Shown here: positions 1-7,203 of the stretch, in pieces
How positions within the stretch are numbered: the stretch's first letter is position 1
Layout: each line of letters begins with the position of its first letter
Assembly (NCBI GenBank): GCA_017303575.1
Contig: JAFLCL010000037.1
Coordinates: 1-48,546, forward strand
DNA length: 48,546 nt
Source: Deltaproteobacteria bacterium
GTDB lineage: Bacteria; Myxococcota_A; Polyangia; Polyangiales; Sandaracinaceae
Direction: 5' to 3'
Notes under the pieces: generated by a model
Told to the model about the DNA's origin: nothing
Database searches by the model: none
Seen by the model: only the letters and a program-made list of their open reading frames with translations
Program-made: the position numbers and the translations under genes

Positions 1-2
1 AC

Positions 3-1730
3 GCCCCCGGCGCCGACGGCGGCACGTGCGACGAGACGACGTGCGTCGCAGGCCCGTGCGAGACCGCCTCGTGCGTCGCGGGACGATGCGAGCGCTCGAG
101 CGCCTGCGCGATGGGCGAGTCGTGCTGCAGCGGTGTGTGCGCGCTCGACTGCGCGAGCGCCGACTGCGCGGGCCGCCCGGCGGGAGAAGTGTGTCGACCC
201 TCGGCAGGCGACTGCGACGTGGAGGAGCGCTGCGACGGAGGTGCGATGTGCCCGCCCGACCTCTTCGCCACCGCGTCGACGGAGTGTCGAGCCTTGTCGG
301 GCGAGTGCGACGTCGTCGAGCGCTGCAGCGGCGCGAGCCCCACGTGTCCCATGAACGGCTTCGAGGCCGACGGCACGCCGTGCTCGTCCGGCTCGTGCGA
401 CGGCCTCGGTGCGTGCAGCAGCGCGTGCGTTCCAGGCGCCGCGTGCCCGACGGGCAACCCTTGCGAGCGCGGGCGACGCGTGTGCCCTAGTGGCGCCTGC
501 ATGGGCGCGGGCGCTGTCCCGGCGGGCGTGGTGTGCCGCGACAGCGCAGGCGTCTGCGACCTCGAGGAGACGTGCGACGGAACGAGCACCGCGTGCCCCA
601 CCGATCGACGCGTGGGCGCGGGCACCGAGTGTCGCGCGACGCGTGGTGTGTGCGATCGCGCCGAGAGCTGCGATGGCTCGAGCGTCGCGTGCCCGACGGA
701 CGCGCGCGAGCCAGCGAGCACCGTCTGTCGCGCTGCAGCGGGAGGCGGATGCGACGTCGCCGAGAGCTGCACGGGATCGAGCGACGCGTGTCCCGCGAAC
801 GGCTTCGCGAGCGCGAGCACGACGTGTCGCGCCGCGGCCTCGGGCGGATGCGACGTCGCGGAGCGCTGCTCCGGCTCGACCGCAGCGTGCCCCGCCGATG
901 GCGTCGCCACCGCAGGCACGACGTGTCGCGCCGCGCTCGGGAGCTGCGACGTCCCCGAGTCTTGTGATGGCGCGAGCACGACGTGTCCTCCCGAGCCCGG
1001 CCGTCGTTATGGCGATGCGTGCTGCGCAGGCGCGACGTGCTCGGGAGGGAGCGCGTGCCTCGGCGCGCGATGCGCAGTGTTCGGCGGCACGTATGCGATC
1101 GATCAGAGCGGCAATGCCGCCATTCCCTGCTCGGGCAACCCGCTCGCAGGCGCGACGTGCACCTGTCCCTCGGGCTTCACGGCGCAGCAGCTCGAGGACG
1201 CCGACTGGGGCGCAGACGAAGGCTCGGGCTTCAACAACCGTCTCTACGTGTGTGTGGCGGCGGGTGCACCAGCGACAGGCACCGACTTCGCTGGCGCGCA
1301 CGCGCGCACGACGACTGGCTACCCGTTCTCGTCGGGCTGCGCGAACGCCTGCACCTTCCCCGCCTCGACGACGGGGGGTTGCAGCTGCCCTGCCGGATCC
1401 ACTTCGGGCCTGATGACGGGCATCCACTTCCTGAGCGGTTCGTCGCTCGATTGCGAGCGCGAGATCACCTACTGCGAAGGCAGCGCCGCCCCACTGAGCT
1501 ACGGAGGCGTGTTCTGGCGCTACACGGTGGGCAGCGACTCTGTGTGCGACGTGGGTCTGCCTGCAGTCCAACGCTGCATCGCGAACACGGAGACCGGACT
1601 CTGCGCCTGCCCGGCGGGGTTCACCGAGCAGGTCACGCCGATGATGCAGCGACGCGTGATCGATCGCGGCAGCGGCCCCGAGCAGTGGTACTGCCGCGGA
1701 CAGATGGTCACCTGCGGTCGCATCCCCTGA
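3..1730 (+). CDS. Cysteine-rich disintegrin-like repeat protein (5' end outside window)
   Basis: The frame is open from the first bases of the window, so the N-terminus is missing; an internal ATG at 111 is not the real start. Seven units of about 30 residues follow the pattern C-R-x(4-6)-CD-x2-E-x-CdG-x3-x-CP, for example CDVEERCDGG and CDLEETCDGTS. This pattern resembles the disintegrin domain of ADAM/snake-venom proteins and is common in large exported myxobacterial proteins. The C-terminal third is different: Cys-rich blocks of the form C-x-CPxGF with Trp/Tyr, repeated two or three times (CTCPSGF, CACPAGF). It is probably a surface or secreted adhesion or structural protein; no catalytic motif is visible. 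Automated pipelines sometimes misname such proteins. Function is not established. Confidence 0.85.
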   Translation, partial: APGADGGTCDETTCVAGPCETASCVAGRCERSSACAMGESCCSGVCALDCASADCAGRPAGEVCRPSAGDCDVEERCDGGAMCPPDLFATASTECRALSGECDVVERCSGASPTCPMNGFEADGTPCSSGSCDGLGACSSACVPGAACPTGNPCERGRRVCPSGACMGAGAVPAGVVCRDSAGVCDLEETCDGTSTACPTDRRVGAGTECRATRGVCDRAESCDGSSVACPTDAREPASTVCRAAAGGGCDVAESCTGSSDACPANGFASASTTCRAAASGGCDVAERCSGSTAACPADGVATAGTTCRAALGSCDVPESCDGASTTCPPEPGRRYGDACCAGATCSGGSACLGARCAVFGGTYAIDQSGNAAIPCSGNPLAGATCTCPSGFTAQQLEDADWGADEGSGFNNRLYVCVAAGAPATGTDFAGAHARTTTGYPFSSGCANACTFPASTTGGCSCPAGSTSGLMTGIHFLSGSSLDCEREITYCEGSAAPLSYGGVFWRYTVGSDSVCDVGLPAVQRCIANTETGLCACPAGFTEQVTPMMQRRVIDRGSGPEQWYCRGQMVTCGRIP

Positions 1731-1863
1731 CCCGGAATCACGAGGATCGCGGCGACCGCTGGGATGCGACGAAGCTGGCTACGCGGCCCGCGTGGGTGCG
1801 TGATGTTCGGTCATGCCCCTCATCACTCGGCCGAGGATGAAGCTGCGTCCTCGATCCCTCGCA

Positions 1864-2427
1864 TCAACCAGCGGCCAGCGCCTGCTTGCGTGCGACGGCC
1901 AGGATCCGCTTCGCGAGCTCGTCGTCGTTCACGAGCCGCGCGAGCACGATGGCACCGAGGAGCTGCGAGGCCGCGGCGAGCGTCTCGTCGGCGGGGGCAC
2001 TGCGTCGAGCCGCGCGGGCTGCGCCGAGCCGCTTCACCTCGAGCCGAGAGAGAAACCCCCGCGCGGTCTCCGCGAACGCAGCGCGCACGCTCTTGGAAGC
2101 GCGCGCGCCGTCCGCCCCGAGCGCCGCGAGCACGCAGCCGAGCTCCGGGTGCGCAGCGTGCCCTTCGGAGAGGTAGTCGCGAACGGTCGCCGCGAAGTCC
2201 CGCGACTCGTCGGCGATGGCACCCTCGCGCGCAGCGACCCGCACGGCCTCGACGACCAACGCGTCGCGATCGGCGAAGTGGTTGTAGAAGCCGCCGTGCG
2301 TGAGGCCGACCTCCTTCATGAGGCCGGGGATGCTCACGGCATCCAGGCCGTCGCGCCGCAGGAGCCGGCCCGCGGCGCGGACGATCTTCTCCTTCACCTC
2401 GAGCTTGTGTGAATCGGGGTAGCGCAT
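1864..2427 (-). CDS. TetR/AcrR-family transcriptional repressor
   Basis: 187 residues from the ATG at 2427; the frame is open further upstream, but only this start gives the usual short lead (MRYPDSHK) into the helix-turn-helix. The N-terminal TetR DNA-binding domain is clear at residues 8-55, ending in the family signature LTHGGFYNHFADRDALV. The all-helical ligand-binding half includes GCVLAALGAD, a Cys/Pro-region pattern seen in the NemR/AcuR-like branch. It is the second TetR gene on the minus strand, 249 bp downstream of the TetR gene at 2677. It probably represses a nearby or distant detoxification or efflux gene; no target is obvious. Confidence 0.88.
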   Translation of the reverse strand: MRYPDSHKLEVKEKIVRAAGRLLRRDGLDAVSIPGLMKEVGLTHGGFYNHFADRDALVVEAVRVAAREGAIADESRDFAATVRDYLSEGHAAHPELGCVLAALGADGARASKSVRAAFAETARGFLSRLEVKRLGAARAARRSAPADETLAAASQLLGAIVLARLVNDDELAKRILAVARKQALAAG

Positions 2428-2676
2428 GAGATGAAGGTCATCATAGAAAACGCGTCCTCGGATCGCAAGCGGCGCACTCCAGATCCTGCCGCTGACGGCG
2501 ATCGCGCGCCGGCGCCTGTCGCTCGAGGAACCAGCGCGCTGGGCCGTGCTGCTCGGAGGGATGCTCGCGCTGGTCGCGCTCGTAGGGCTCACGCTCCAGC
2601 AAGCGCGCGCCGCATGCCCTTCGTGAGCGCTGCTCACCTCGGGTCGCGTCGCGACGTTCTCCTGCGCAACGGGGGC
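2428..2676. other. Intergenic region between two TetR genes
   Basis: No complete gene is visible in these 249 bases. It holds a perfect palindrome at 2623-2637 that matches the one in front of the upstream TetR gene. On the plus strand a start-less reading frame (2447-2626) encodes a short hydrophobic stretch (AVLLGGMLALVALVGLTL); it has a stop just upstream and no ATG or GTG at its head, so it is chance or a gene remnant. Confidence 0.5.
2623..2637. promoter_or_regulatory. Operator-like palindrome, copy 1
   Basis: GTGAGC, GCT, GCTCAC: a perfect inverted repeat with 6-bp arms and a 3-bp spacer. The same arms and spacer length recur at 3342-3356. It lies 40 nt downstream of the TetR stop at 2677 and about 195 nt upstream of the start at 2427. 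Size and symmetry suit a TetR dimer. Confidence 0.55.
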
Positions 2677-3306
2677 TCAGCGCGAGACGAGGCGTCCGAG
2701 GAGATCGGCGGTCAAGCGCACCCAGGACTCCCGATTCCGTCCCTCCTCGAGCACGAAGCACCCGCGCATCGCCGCCTCGACCATCCCGAACGCGACCGCC
2801 GCGACGCGCCCCGGATCTCCGACGTCGCGCATCTCTCCTCGCGCGATGCCCTCGCGCACGAAGCGCTCGATCGCGGCGCGGATCGCATCACCCGGTTGCG
2901 CGGAGCGCGGCCCGCGTAGCGCGTGTGTGCCCGAGGTGAGCGCCCAGAAGAAGTGCTCGCGACGCGCCGCGAGGCCGAAGAGCGCTCGCATCATGGCCGG
3001 CAGGCGATCGGGATAGGGCCCCACGTGGATCTCGGGCCGTGACATCGCCGCGACGAAGTCGTGCTCGATGTCGGCGAGCACGGCCTCGAGCAGGGCCGCC
3101 TTGTCGGGGAAGTACTTGAAGAGCGTGCCGACCGAGACGCCCGCGTCGCGCGCGATGTCGTTCACGCTCGATGCCTCGTATCCCTTGGCCGCGAACGCAC
3201 GAGCTCCGCTCGACAGCAGCGCCGCGCGCCGAGCCTCGGGGTCTCGCGCCGCCAGAGGCTCCTCTGCGCGAGCCGTCGTGCGCTTGGGTCCACGGGTGAT
3301 CGCCAT
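2677..3306 (-). CDS. TetR-family transcriptional repressor
   Basis: 209 residues from the ATG at 3306, chosen because the frame upstream of it looks non-coding and the HTH then starts at about residue 22. The DNA-binding domain is complete (FAAKGYEASSVNDIARDAG then VSVGTLFKYFPDKAALLEAV). The C-terminal domain resembles the TetR_C group with a helical ligand pocket (ARREHFFWALTSGT). It is divergent from the small ORF and MBL-fold gene at 3382-4475, and a perfect palindrome sits 36 bp upstream of its start in the shared promoter region. Autoregulation and control of the divergent hydrolase are inferred from that arrangement. Confidence 0.9.
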   Translation of the reverse strand: MAITRGPKRTTARAEEPLAARDPEARRAALLSSGARAFAAKGYEASSVNDIARDAGVSVGTLFKYFPDKAALLEAVLADIEHDFVAAMSRPEIHVGPYPDRLPAMMRALFGLAARREHFFWALTSGTHALRGPRSAQPGDAIRAAIERFVREGIARGEMRDVGDPGRVAAVAFGMVEAAMRGCFVLEEGRNRESWVRLTADLLGRLVSR

Positions 3307-3341
3307 GGCTTGACGTGCCACGGGCCCGGCCCCAGCCGCAA

Positions 3342-3356
3342 GTGAGCAATGCTCAC
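3342..3356. promoter_or_regulatory. Operator-like palindrome, copy 2, in divergent promoter
   Basis: GTGAGC, AAT, GCTCAC: perfect 6-bp arms with a 3-bp spacer, identical arms to 2623-2637. It lies between the TetR gene (start 3306) and the plus-strand genes beginning at 3382, where one bound dimer could block both promoters. A possible ATG at 3349 falls inside it, one reason to prefer the ATG at 3382 for the plus-strand gene. Confidence 0.65.
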
Positions 3357-3381
3357 CACAGACACGAAGCCACGAGACGGG

Positions 3382-3591
3382 ATGCGCCTTCACCACCCGC
3401 CTGCCCCCGGACCGCTCCGAGTGACGCGGGACCTCGCGCGTGCGGTGACGCGTTGGCGTGGGACCCACGACGTCCGCTTCGAGCGCGTGGGCGGCCGGTG
3501 TCGCGGATGGGTCCTCGGCCCGCGCGTTCGCCCCACGCTCCTGGGTGTCCTCGAAGCGCTCGTCACGCTGGCCGAAGGAGGTCGCTCGTGA
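3382..3591 (+). CDS. Small protein translationally coupled to MBL-fold hydrolase
   Basis: 69 residues from the ATG at 3382 (80 from an ATG at 3349 that lies inside the palindrome). It is basic, with a helical C-terminal half (TLLGVLEALVTLAEGG). I do not recognise the family. Its TGA at 3589-3591 overlaps the GTG start of the next gene (3588-3590), and the Shine-Dalgarno sequence of that gene lies inside its last codons. This suggests coupled translation and a related job. It may be under TetR control through the palindrome at 3342. That it is a real gene rests mainly on the overlap. Confidence 0.55.
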   Translation: MRLHHPPAPGPLRVTRDLARAVTRWRGTHDVRFERVGGRCRGWVLGPRVRPTLLGVLEALVTLAEGGRS

Positions 3592-4475
3592 GCGTCGTCC
3601 CGCCGCCTCCCTGGCACGAGCGCGCGGTCCTCACGCGGCGCTTCGGATCCCTGACCGTGCACGCGCTGCGGTCGGGCTTCGTGTCGTGCAAGGAAGCGCA
3701 CCGCACCTTGTCGGTGCCCGACGTGCTGCGCCTGCCCGCGATCGTGCTCGATCGTCGGTGGACCGAGTGGATGCCGATCACGAGCTACGTGATCGAGCAC
3801 CCCGAGGGCGTGTTCGTGGTCGATCCCGGCCAGCGCGAGGACACCCACGACGCGAGCAAGCTCGACTGCGACGAAGGCACGCGCTGGTTCTATCGACACC
3901 AGCTGCGTCTCGCGTTCCGCGCCGAGGAGCGCATCGACCGCCGCATGCAGGCGCTCGGCCTCGATCCCGAGCGCGTGCGAGGCGTCATCGTCACGCATCG
4001 CCACGGTGATCACGCCGACGCGCTGTCCGTGCTTCGGAGCGAGCACGTGTACGTGGGCGCCGCGGACTGGCCCGCCCATCAGGGCGCGCTCGTCGCGCAC
4101 TGGCCGCCCGCCGTGGTGCCCACGCTCGTGCGCGCGACGGGACGACCCTTCGACGAGATCCCCGATTCGGTGCCCGTGACGGCCGACGGACAGCTCTCGG
4201 TGGTCCTCCTCTCGGGGCACTCGCCAGGACACCTCGGCCTCGTGGCGCGCGCGGACGACGGTACGCGGCTCCTCTTCGCGGGCGACGCCGTCTTCTCGCT
4301 CGCGCAGCTCCACGGAGGTGTGATCGCGGGCATCTGCGAGTCCCCGCGCGATGCACGCGCCACGCTGCGCGTGCTCGAACGGCAGCTCCGCGCACACCCG
4401 ACGGTGCTGCTGCCTGCGCACGAGCGGGACGCGTGGACGCGCCTCGATGCGGGTCGGCTCTCGCATGCCCCCTGA
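3588..4475 (+). CDS. Metallo-beta-lactamase-fold hydrolase, AHL-lactonase-like
   Basis: 295 residues starting at GTG 3588, fixed by a near-perfect AAGGAGG 5-6 nt upstream; a longer open frame from 3315 is an extension of the same frame. The MBL zinc site is present: THRHGDHADAL (HxHxDH), GHSPGHLGLV for the next His, GDAVFS for the bridging Asp, and LLPAHERDAW near the C-terminus. The N-terminal pattern (PITSYVIEHPEGVFVVDPG) and overall length are like N-acyl-homoserine lactonases of the AiiA/AttM type and related lactonases or esterases. The substrate cannot be assigned. It sits directly downstream of a TetR-type operator and is cytoplasmic (no signal peptide). Confidence 0.88.
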   Translation: MSVVPPPPWHERAVLTRRFGSLTVHALRSGFVSCKEAHRTLSVPDVLRLPAIVLDRRWTEWMPITSYVIEHPEGVFVVDPGQREDTHDASKLDCDEGTRWFYRHQLRLAFRAEERIDRRMQALGLDPERVRGVIVTHRHGDHADALSVLRSEHVYVGAADWPAHQGALVAHWPPAVVPTLVRATGRPFDEIPDSVPVTADGQLSVVLLSGHSPGHLGLVARADDGTRLLFAGDAVFSLAQLHGGVIAGICESPRDARATLRVLERQLRAHPTVLLPAHERDAWTRLDAGRLSHAP

Positions 4476-4553
4476 CGCCCGACTGGAACAACACGGCTCG
4501 ATCGCGCGAGACGCGTCTTGACGCCACGTGGGCTCGGCACCAGTCGACTGTCC

Positions 4554-5240
4554 GTGACAAGGCTGGCGATCCTCGACGACGTGCTCCCTGCTCAGATCGC
4601 GGTCCACCGCGACGCCCTCGCGCCGGTCGAGGTGGTCTGGATGGGCACGGATCCCACGCGCCTGGCCTCCGAGGGCCCGCGGCTGGGGCTCACCGTGCTC
4701 GCGCTCTCGTTCGACCTGCTCGGTGGTGAAGAACACGCCGCGCGACGGGCACGAGAGCTGGGTGCCGCCACGGGCGCTGAGCTCGTGATCCTCCTCTATC
4801 ACTTCGCGCGTCGTGAAGTGATCCGGGAGGCGGCTCGCACCGGCACGCGCCCGGTGAAGGCCCCGATCTCGCTCGACGTGCTCCGCACGCACATGACGAG
4901 CGTGATCGTGAAGGGTCTGCTCTCGGGCGATGACGCTCGACAGGACCCCGACACGCCGAGCGTTGCGGTCGCTGCAGATCTCGCTCCTCGACGCTTCACG
5001 CGCGAGCAGCTCGGGCGGCTGCGCGAGATCGAGTCGCGCGTCGAGTGCGAGTGTCCGAACCATCTGTCGGAGCTCTTGCTCTCGCTTGGCGCCTTCGAGG
5101 ACTACGCCGCCGCGTGCGAGAGTCGGAGCACGGACGACGCGCGCGTCCACGCCCTGCTCCACCGCAACACAGCAGCTGCCCGACGCATCGTCGAGGACGC
5201 TCTGATCGAGCTGCTTCGGCACGAGGGCATCGTGCTCTGA
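4554..5240 (+). CDS. Conserved hypothetical, Rossmann-like sensor plus helical domain
   Basis: About 228 residues from a GTG at 4554; a TTG at 4518 would add 12. No ribosome-binding site decides between them. The N-terminal half alternates strands and helices (VEVVWMG, LTVLALSFDLLGG, GAELVILLYHFARR), resembling receiver-like or cobalamin-binding-like modules found in myxobacterial regulators. The C-terminal half has CECPNHLSELLLSLGAFEDY and HALLHRNTAAARRIVEDAL, a helical block I associate from memory with MerR-type and related regulators of myxobacteria. No DNA-binding domain is present, so it may act as a partner protein. Function unknown. Confidence 0.65.
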   Translation: MTRLAILDDVLPAQIAVHRDALAPVEVVWMGTDPTRLASEGPRLGLTVLALSFDLLGGEEHAARRARELGAATGAELVILLYHFARREVIREAARTGTRPVKAPISLDVLRTHMTSVIVKGLLSGDDARQDPDTPSVAVAADLAPRRFTREQLGRLREIESRVECECPNHLSELLLSLGAFEDYAAACESRSTDDARVHALLHRNTAAARRIVEDALIELLRHEGIVL

Positions 5241-5412
5241 CCGTGCTCGAGCGTCGGTGGACGGGACGAGACTCGAGCCGGCTCGAGCCAGTGCGAGAGC
5301 ACCGACCCATCGCATCCCTCACATCGTGCGTTCTTCGACGCGACACGAAACGACGCGACTCCGTCGCAGGCTTGCTCCGGGCAGACACGCGCTCCGTGAG
5401 CATCCTCGACGC

Positions 5413-5646
5413 GTGCCCACGAACCACACCAAGACGGAGACGAGCGACTCGCGGCTCACGCGAACGGCGCGCTGGGGTCAGCTCGATTTGGCGCTCGTCG
5501 AGCTCGCGCGCATGGACCGTGAGATCACCTCGTTTCTCCCCAGGGTCCGCGACACGGCCGACCGCGAGCACCTTCGAAGCCTCGAGGCCTGCCGCGACGC
5601 TCTCTACCGGCTCGTCGCTCGGCACCTCGACGTCGCGCAAGCCTGA
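5413..5646 (+). CDS. Small helical hypothetical protein
   Basis: 77 residues from a GTG at 5413. The frame extends upstream but that part is Arg-rich and looks non-coding. The sequence is strongly alpha-helical (QLDLALVELARMDREITSFL, then LRSLEACRDALYRLVARHLD) with heptad-like hydrophobic spacing, suggesting a helical hairpin. No family recognised. It follows the 4554-5240 gene on the same strand with a 172-nt gap. Confidence 0.4.
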   Translation: MPTNHTKTETSDSRLTRTARWGQLDLALVELARMDREITSFLPRVRDTADREHLRSLEACRDALYRLVARHLDVAQA

Positions 5647-5833
5647 GCGGCACACGACTCCAAACTCGCAGTGACACGGGCGCTACGTTGGCGCGCCCCG
5701 CTGGCGGTGCGTCTCTCGGCGAAGCGTCGGAGGCGCACCCGCGGCGGAACGTGCCTGTCGCGTCCGCCGGGGTCGGAACGCCACGCCAAACTGGTCTTGT
5801 GGCGCACGCACGTCCTGCCGCACGCTCCGCGTC

Positions 5834-6409
5834 ATGACACGTGGTTGTTCCTTCTTGGCGCTCTCGCTGGTTGTCGTGTTCGTTCTCGATGTGTCGCAGG
5901 GAATCGCGCAGGACGCGACGACGGACGACGTCGCCGTTCCCGCGACGGACGCGACGCCCGCGAACTCGCCCGCGGCATCGGTTGCCGAAGCAGCGCCCAC
6001 GACCGAAGTGCCCCCCGCGCCCTCGCCTGCGCTCGCCGTCGCCGCGGAAGTGGGCGTCGCCGTCCCCCAGCTCACGCTCGACGACATCAACCGCCGAAGC
6101 TCGGTGGCGACCGCCCTCTACATCAGCTCGAGCGTGCTGCTCGCGACGGGCGGCGCCGGCGTGGTGATCGGCGCGGTGCTGATCGTCGGAGGCTCCTTCG
6201 GTGGCTCGACGGGGGCGGCCGGCGCCGTCTTGTTCGGCGCGGGCGCCCTCGCGCTGGTCGGTCACGTGATCACCCTGGCGGTCGCGATCTCCTACGACGT
6301 GGGCTCCACGAACCGACGTGATGCGTTTCGGCGCGCCTATCCCGATCTGCAAGCGCGGCTGACCAGCGGCCCCGGCGACGCAGGCCTCGGTTTCGCCCTC
6401 GATTTCTGA
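5834..6409 (+). CDS. Exported membrane protein of unknown function
   Basis: 191 residues. Signal peptide at 1-25 (LALSLVVVFVLDVSQGIAQ), followed by an Ala/Pro/Thr-rich linker of about 50 residues, then two long hydrophobic Gly/Ala-rich segments (SSSVLLATGGAGVVIGAVLIV and AVLFGAGALALVGHVITLAV) and a short C-terminal tail. The layout matches small myxobacterial cell-envelope proteins with a helical membrane hairpin. No catalytic motif. It is convergent with the DUF47 gene, 18 bp apart. Confidence 0.7.
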   Translation: MTRGCSFLALSLVVVFVLDVSQGIAQDATTDDVAVPATDATPANSPAASVAEAAPTTEVPPAPSPALAVAAEVGVAVPQLTLDDINRRSSVATALYISSSVLLATGGAGVVIGAVLIVGGSFGGSTGAAGAVLFGAGALALVGHVITLAVAISYDVGSTNRRDAFRRAYPDLQARLTSGPGDAGLGFALDF

Positions 6410-6427
6410 ATCCGACGTCGGCTGCAA

Positions 6428-7063
6428 CTAGCCGTGCTTCACGGCGAGGTTCGCGAGGCGGTCCGCCACGCGCTCACAGCGGTCCACCGAATGCCCGAGC
6501 TGCTCGATCACGCGCATCTCGCGCAGGATCTCCTTCGCGTCCTCGCGGTCGTGGAAGACGGCCGAGATCGCGCTGCGGGAGACGAGCTGCGCTCGCTTGG
6601 CTTCCTTGCGGAGCGTGCGGCTCGTCGCCATCAGCGAGGCGTAGTCGTGGCGCCGCATCGCGGGGAGCATCCCGCTCAGCTGGCCAGTGCAGTGCGCGAG
6701 GATCGTCATCAGCTCCGTCATGGGTGGCGTGGGGGACGGAAGCGCGAAGAGGCTGCAGAGACGCGCTGTCGAGCCGATCAGCACCAGCACCCGTTGGAGC
6801 TCACTCGACAGATGCTGGAGGTCATCCCGATCGATGGGAGTCACGAACGCTTGCTGGAGTGCTTCCTCCAGATCGTGCAGCGCTGCGTGGCCGGCTTGCT
6901 CGTGCGACTGCACCGCGACGATCACCTCGTCGATCGAGGCTCCCGGAACGAACTGCCCGAGCGCGGTCGCGCCCGCGTGGGTGGCCTGCGCCTGCCGCTC
7001 GAGGAACACGTAGAAGTCATCGCTGCGCGGGAGGAGCCAACGAACGACGTGCTGGAGTGCCAT
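6428..7063 (-). CDS. DUF47/PhoU-like phosphate-transport accessory protein
   Basis: 211 residues from the ATG at 7063 (MALQHVVRWLLPRSDDFY); the longer frame to 7138 lacks a convincing start. The opening motif LLPRSDDFYVFLERQA is the DUF47 hallmark, and the rest is a PhoU-like helical bundle (SHEQAGHAALHDLEEAL, MRVIEQLGHSVDRCERVADRL). DUF47 proteins usually accompany Pit-type phosphate transporters; no transporter is in the window. A two-fold direct repeat at 7134-7155 lies 71 nt upstream and is shared with the divergent metallophosphoesterase. Phosphate-dependent control is inferred. Confidence 0.88.
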   Translation of the reverse strand: MALQHVVRWLLPRSDDFYVFLERQAQATHAGATALGQFVPGASIDEVIVAVQSHEQAGHAALHDLEEALQQAFVTPIDRDDLQHLSSELQRVLVLIGSTARLCSLFALPSPTPPMTELMTILAHCTGQLSGMLPAMRRHDYASLMATSRTLRKEAKRAQLVSRSAISAVFHDREDAKEILREMRVIEQLGHSVDRCERVADRLANLAVKHG

Positions 7064-7133
7064 GCGCCGGCAGTAGCGGGTGGACGCACCGAACATGTGA
7101 ACGTGCGGTGACGAGGCCGCTCGCTGCGTCGAA

Positions 7134-7155
7134 GTCACGACGCCGTCACGGATCC
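7134..7155. promoter_or_regulatory. Candidate Pho-box-like direct repeat, DUF47/MPE promoter
   Basis: GTCAC at 7134-7138 and GTCAC at 7145-7149, exactly 11 bp apart, followed by GGATCC. The same arrangement, with only two differences over 22 bp, occurs upstream of btaA at 21540-21561. Pho boxes in other bacteria are also tandem 7-bp words at 11-bp spacing. It lies between divergent genes starting at 7063 and 7204. Assignment to PhoB is inference. Confidence 0.5.
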
Positions 7156-7203
7156 CTCGCGTTCCCGTGATCCAGAGCGCGTAGTGCAGCGCTTCGAGGT
7201 GTC

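Noticed and set aside
2447..2626. Plus-strand hydrophobic peptide frame between the TetR genes
   Set aside because: No ATG, GTG or TTG at its head, a stop directly upstream and only about 60 codons; at most a gene remnant.
3390..5315. 641-residue minus-strand open frame
   Set aside because: It lies opposite the MBL-fold hydrolase and sensor genes, both with strong motifs and a good ribosome-binding site; composition is of a shadow frame.
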